From assembly GCA_001303705.1 (NCBI GenBank), contig LJUI01000180.1, positions 1 through 5,696 on the forward strand: 5,696 nt of DNA, in the 5' to 3' direction. Position numbers and translations under genes: made by a program. Below the pieces are notes generated by a model. It was not told the DNA's origin. It saw only the letters and a program-made list of their open reading frames with translations, and ran no database searches. Positions 5,667 through 5,696 of the stretch are shown piece after piece. The DNA comes from a candidate division TA06 bacterium SM23_40. GTDB lineage: Bacteria > LJUI01 > SM1-40. Within the stretch, counting starts at the first letter, position 1, and each line of letters opens with the position of its first letter.

Positions 5667-5696
5667 TGCGGGACTGCTCCCCCACCCGACCAGCAG

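Noticed and set aside
5674-5696. Hairpin CTGCT...AGCAG at the right edge
   Set aside because: The arms are only 5 bp with a 13-nt loop and no T-run, and the sequence stops at the window edge, so neither a terminator nor a gene end can be supported.

Overview
The window is a GC-rich stretch (roughly 60% by eye) whose recognisable genes all lie on the minus strand, so transcription runs from right to left. Each gene has a good Shine-Dalgarno sequence and coding density is bacterial in style. The organism is probably a bacterium, perhaps an uncultured lineage. Families like these are widely shared, including with some archaea, so I cannot assign a phylum.

Layout in transcription order. (1) 5459-5696 is a 238-bp regulatory region. 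It holds a large interrupted dyad, two smaller palindromes about two helical turns apart, facing TTGACA/TTGACC -35-like boxes and a 10-bp direct repeat. (2) 5458-3551 encodes a complete 635-aa 1,4-alpha-glucan branching enzyme (GlgB, GH13). (3) 3540-3362 is a 17-bp degenerate tandem repeat array. (4) 3357-3211 is a start-less open frame whose stop codon overlaps the next start codon as ATGA. (5) 3214-761 encodes a complete 817-aa GH57 glycoside hydrolase with a C-terminal DUF3536 region. (6) 760-416 is an intergenic region holding a 15-bp tandem array, a stem-loop and one copy of a motif also found upstream of glgB. (7) 415-1 is the start of a membrane-anchored protein with a repetitive Gly/Glu/Ala linker. 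Its last visible residues resemble the start of a SagB/ThcOx-type nitroreductase domain, and the gene runs off the left edge.

The two enzymes fit a glycogen or alpha-glucan metabolism cluster: GlgB makes alpha-1,6 branches, and the GH57 protein probably acts on the same or a related alpha-glucan. The SagB-like protein has no obvious link to glycogen. It may share regulation with glgB through the GCTCAG-N4-CTG motif, but that is inference.

The least ordinary parts are the non-coding ones. Both gene junctions are filled by unrelated short tandem repeats (17 bp and 15 bp), a third (36 bp) repeat lies inside the linker of the partial gene, and the glgB upstream region has unusually dense symmetry. 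I see no CRISPR array, insertion sequence, tRNA or rRNA.
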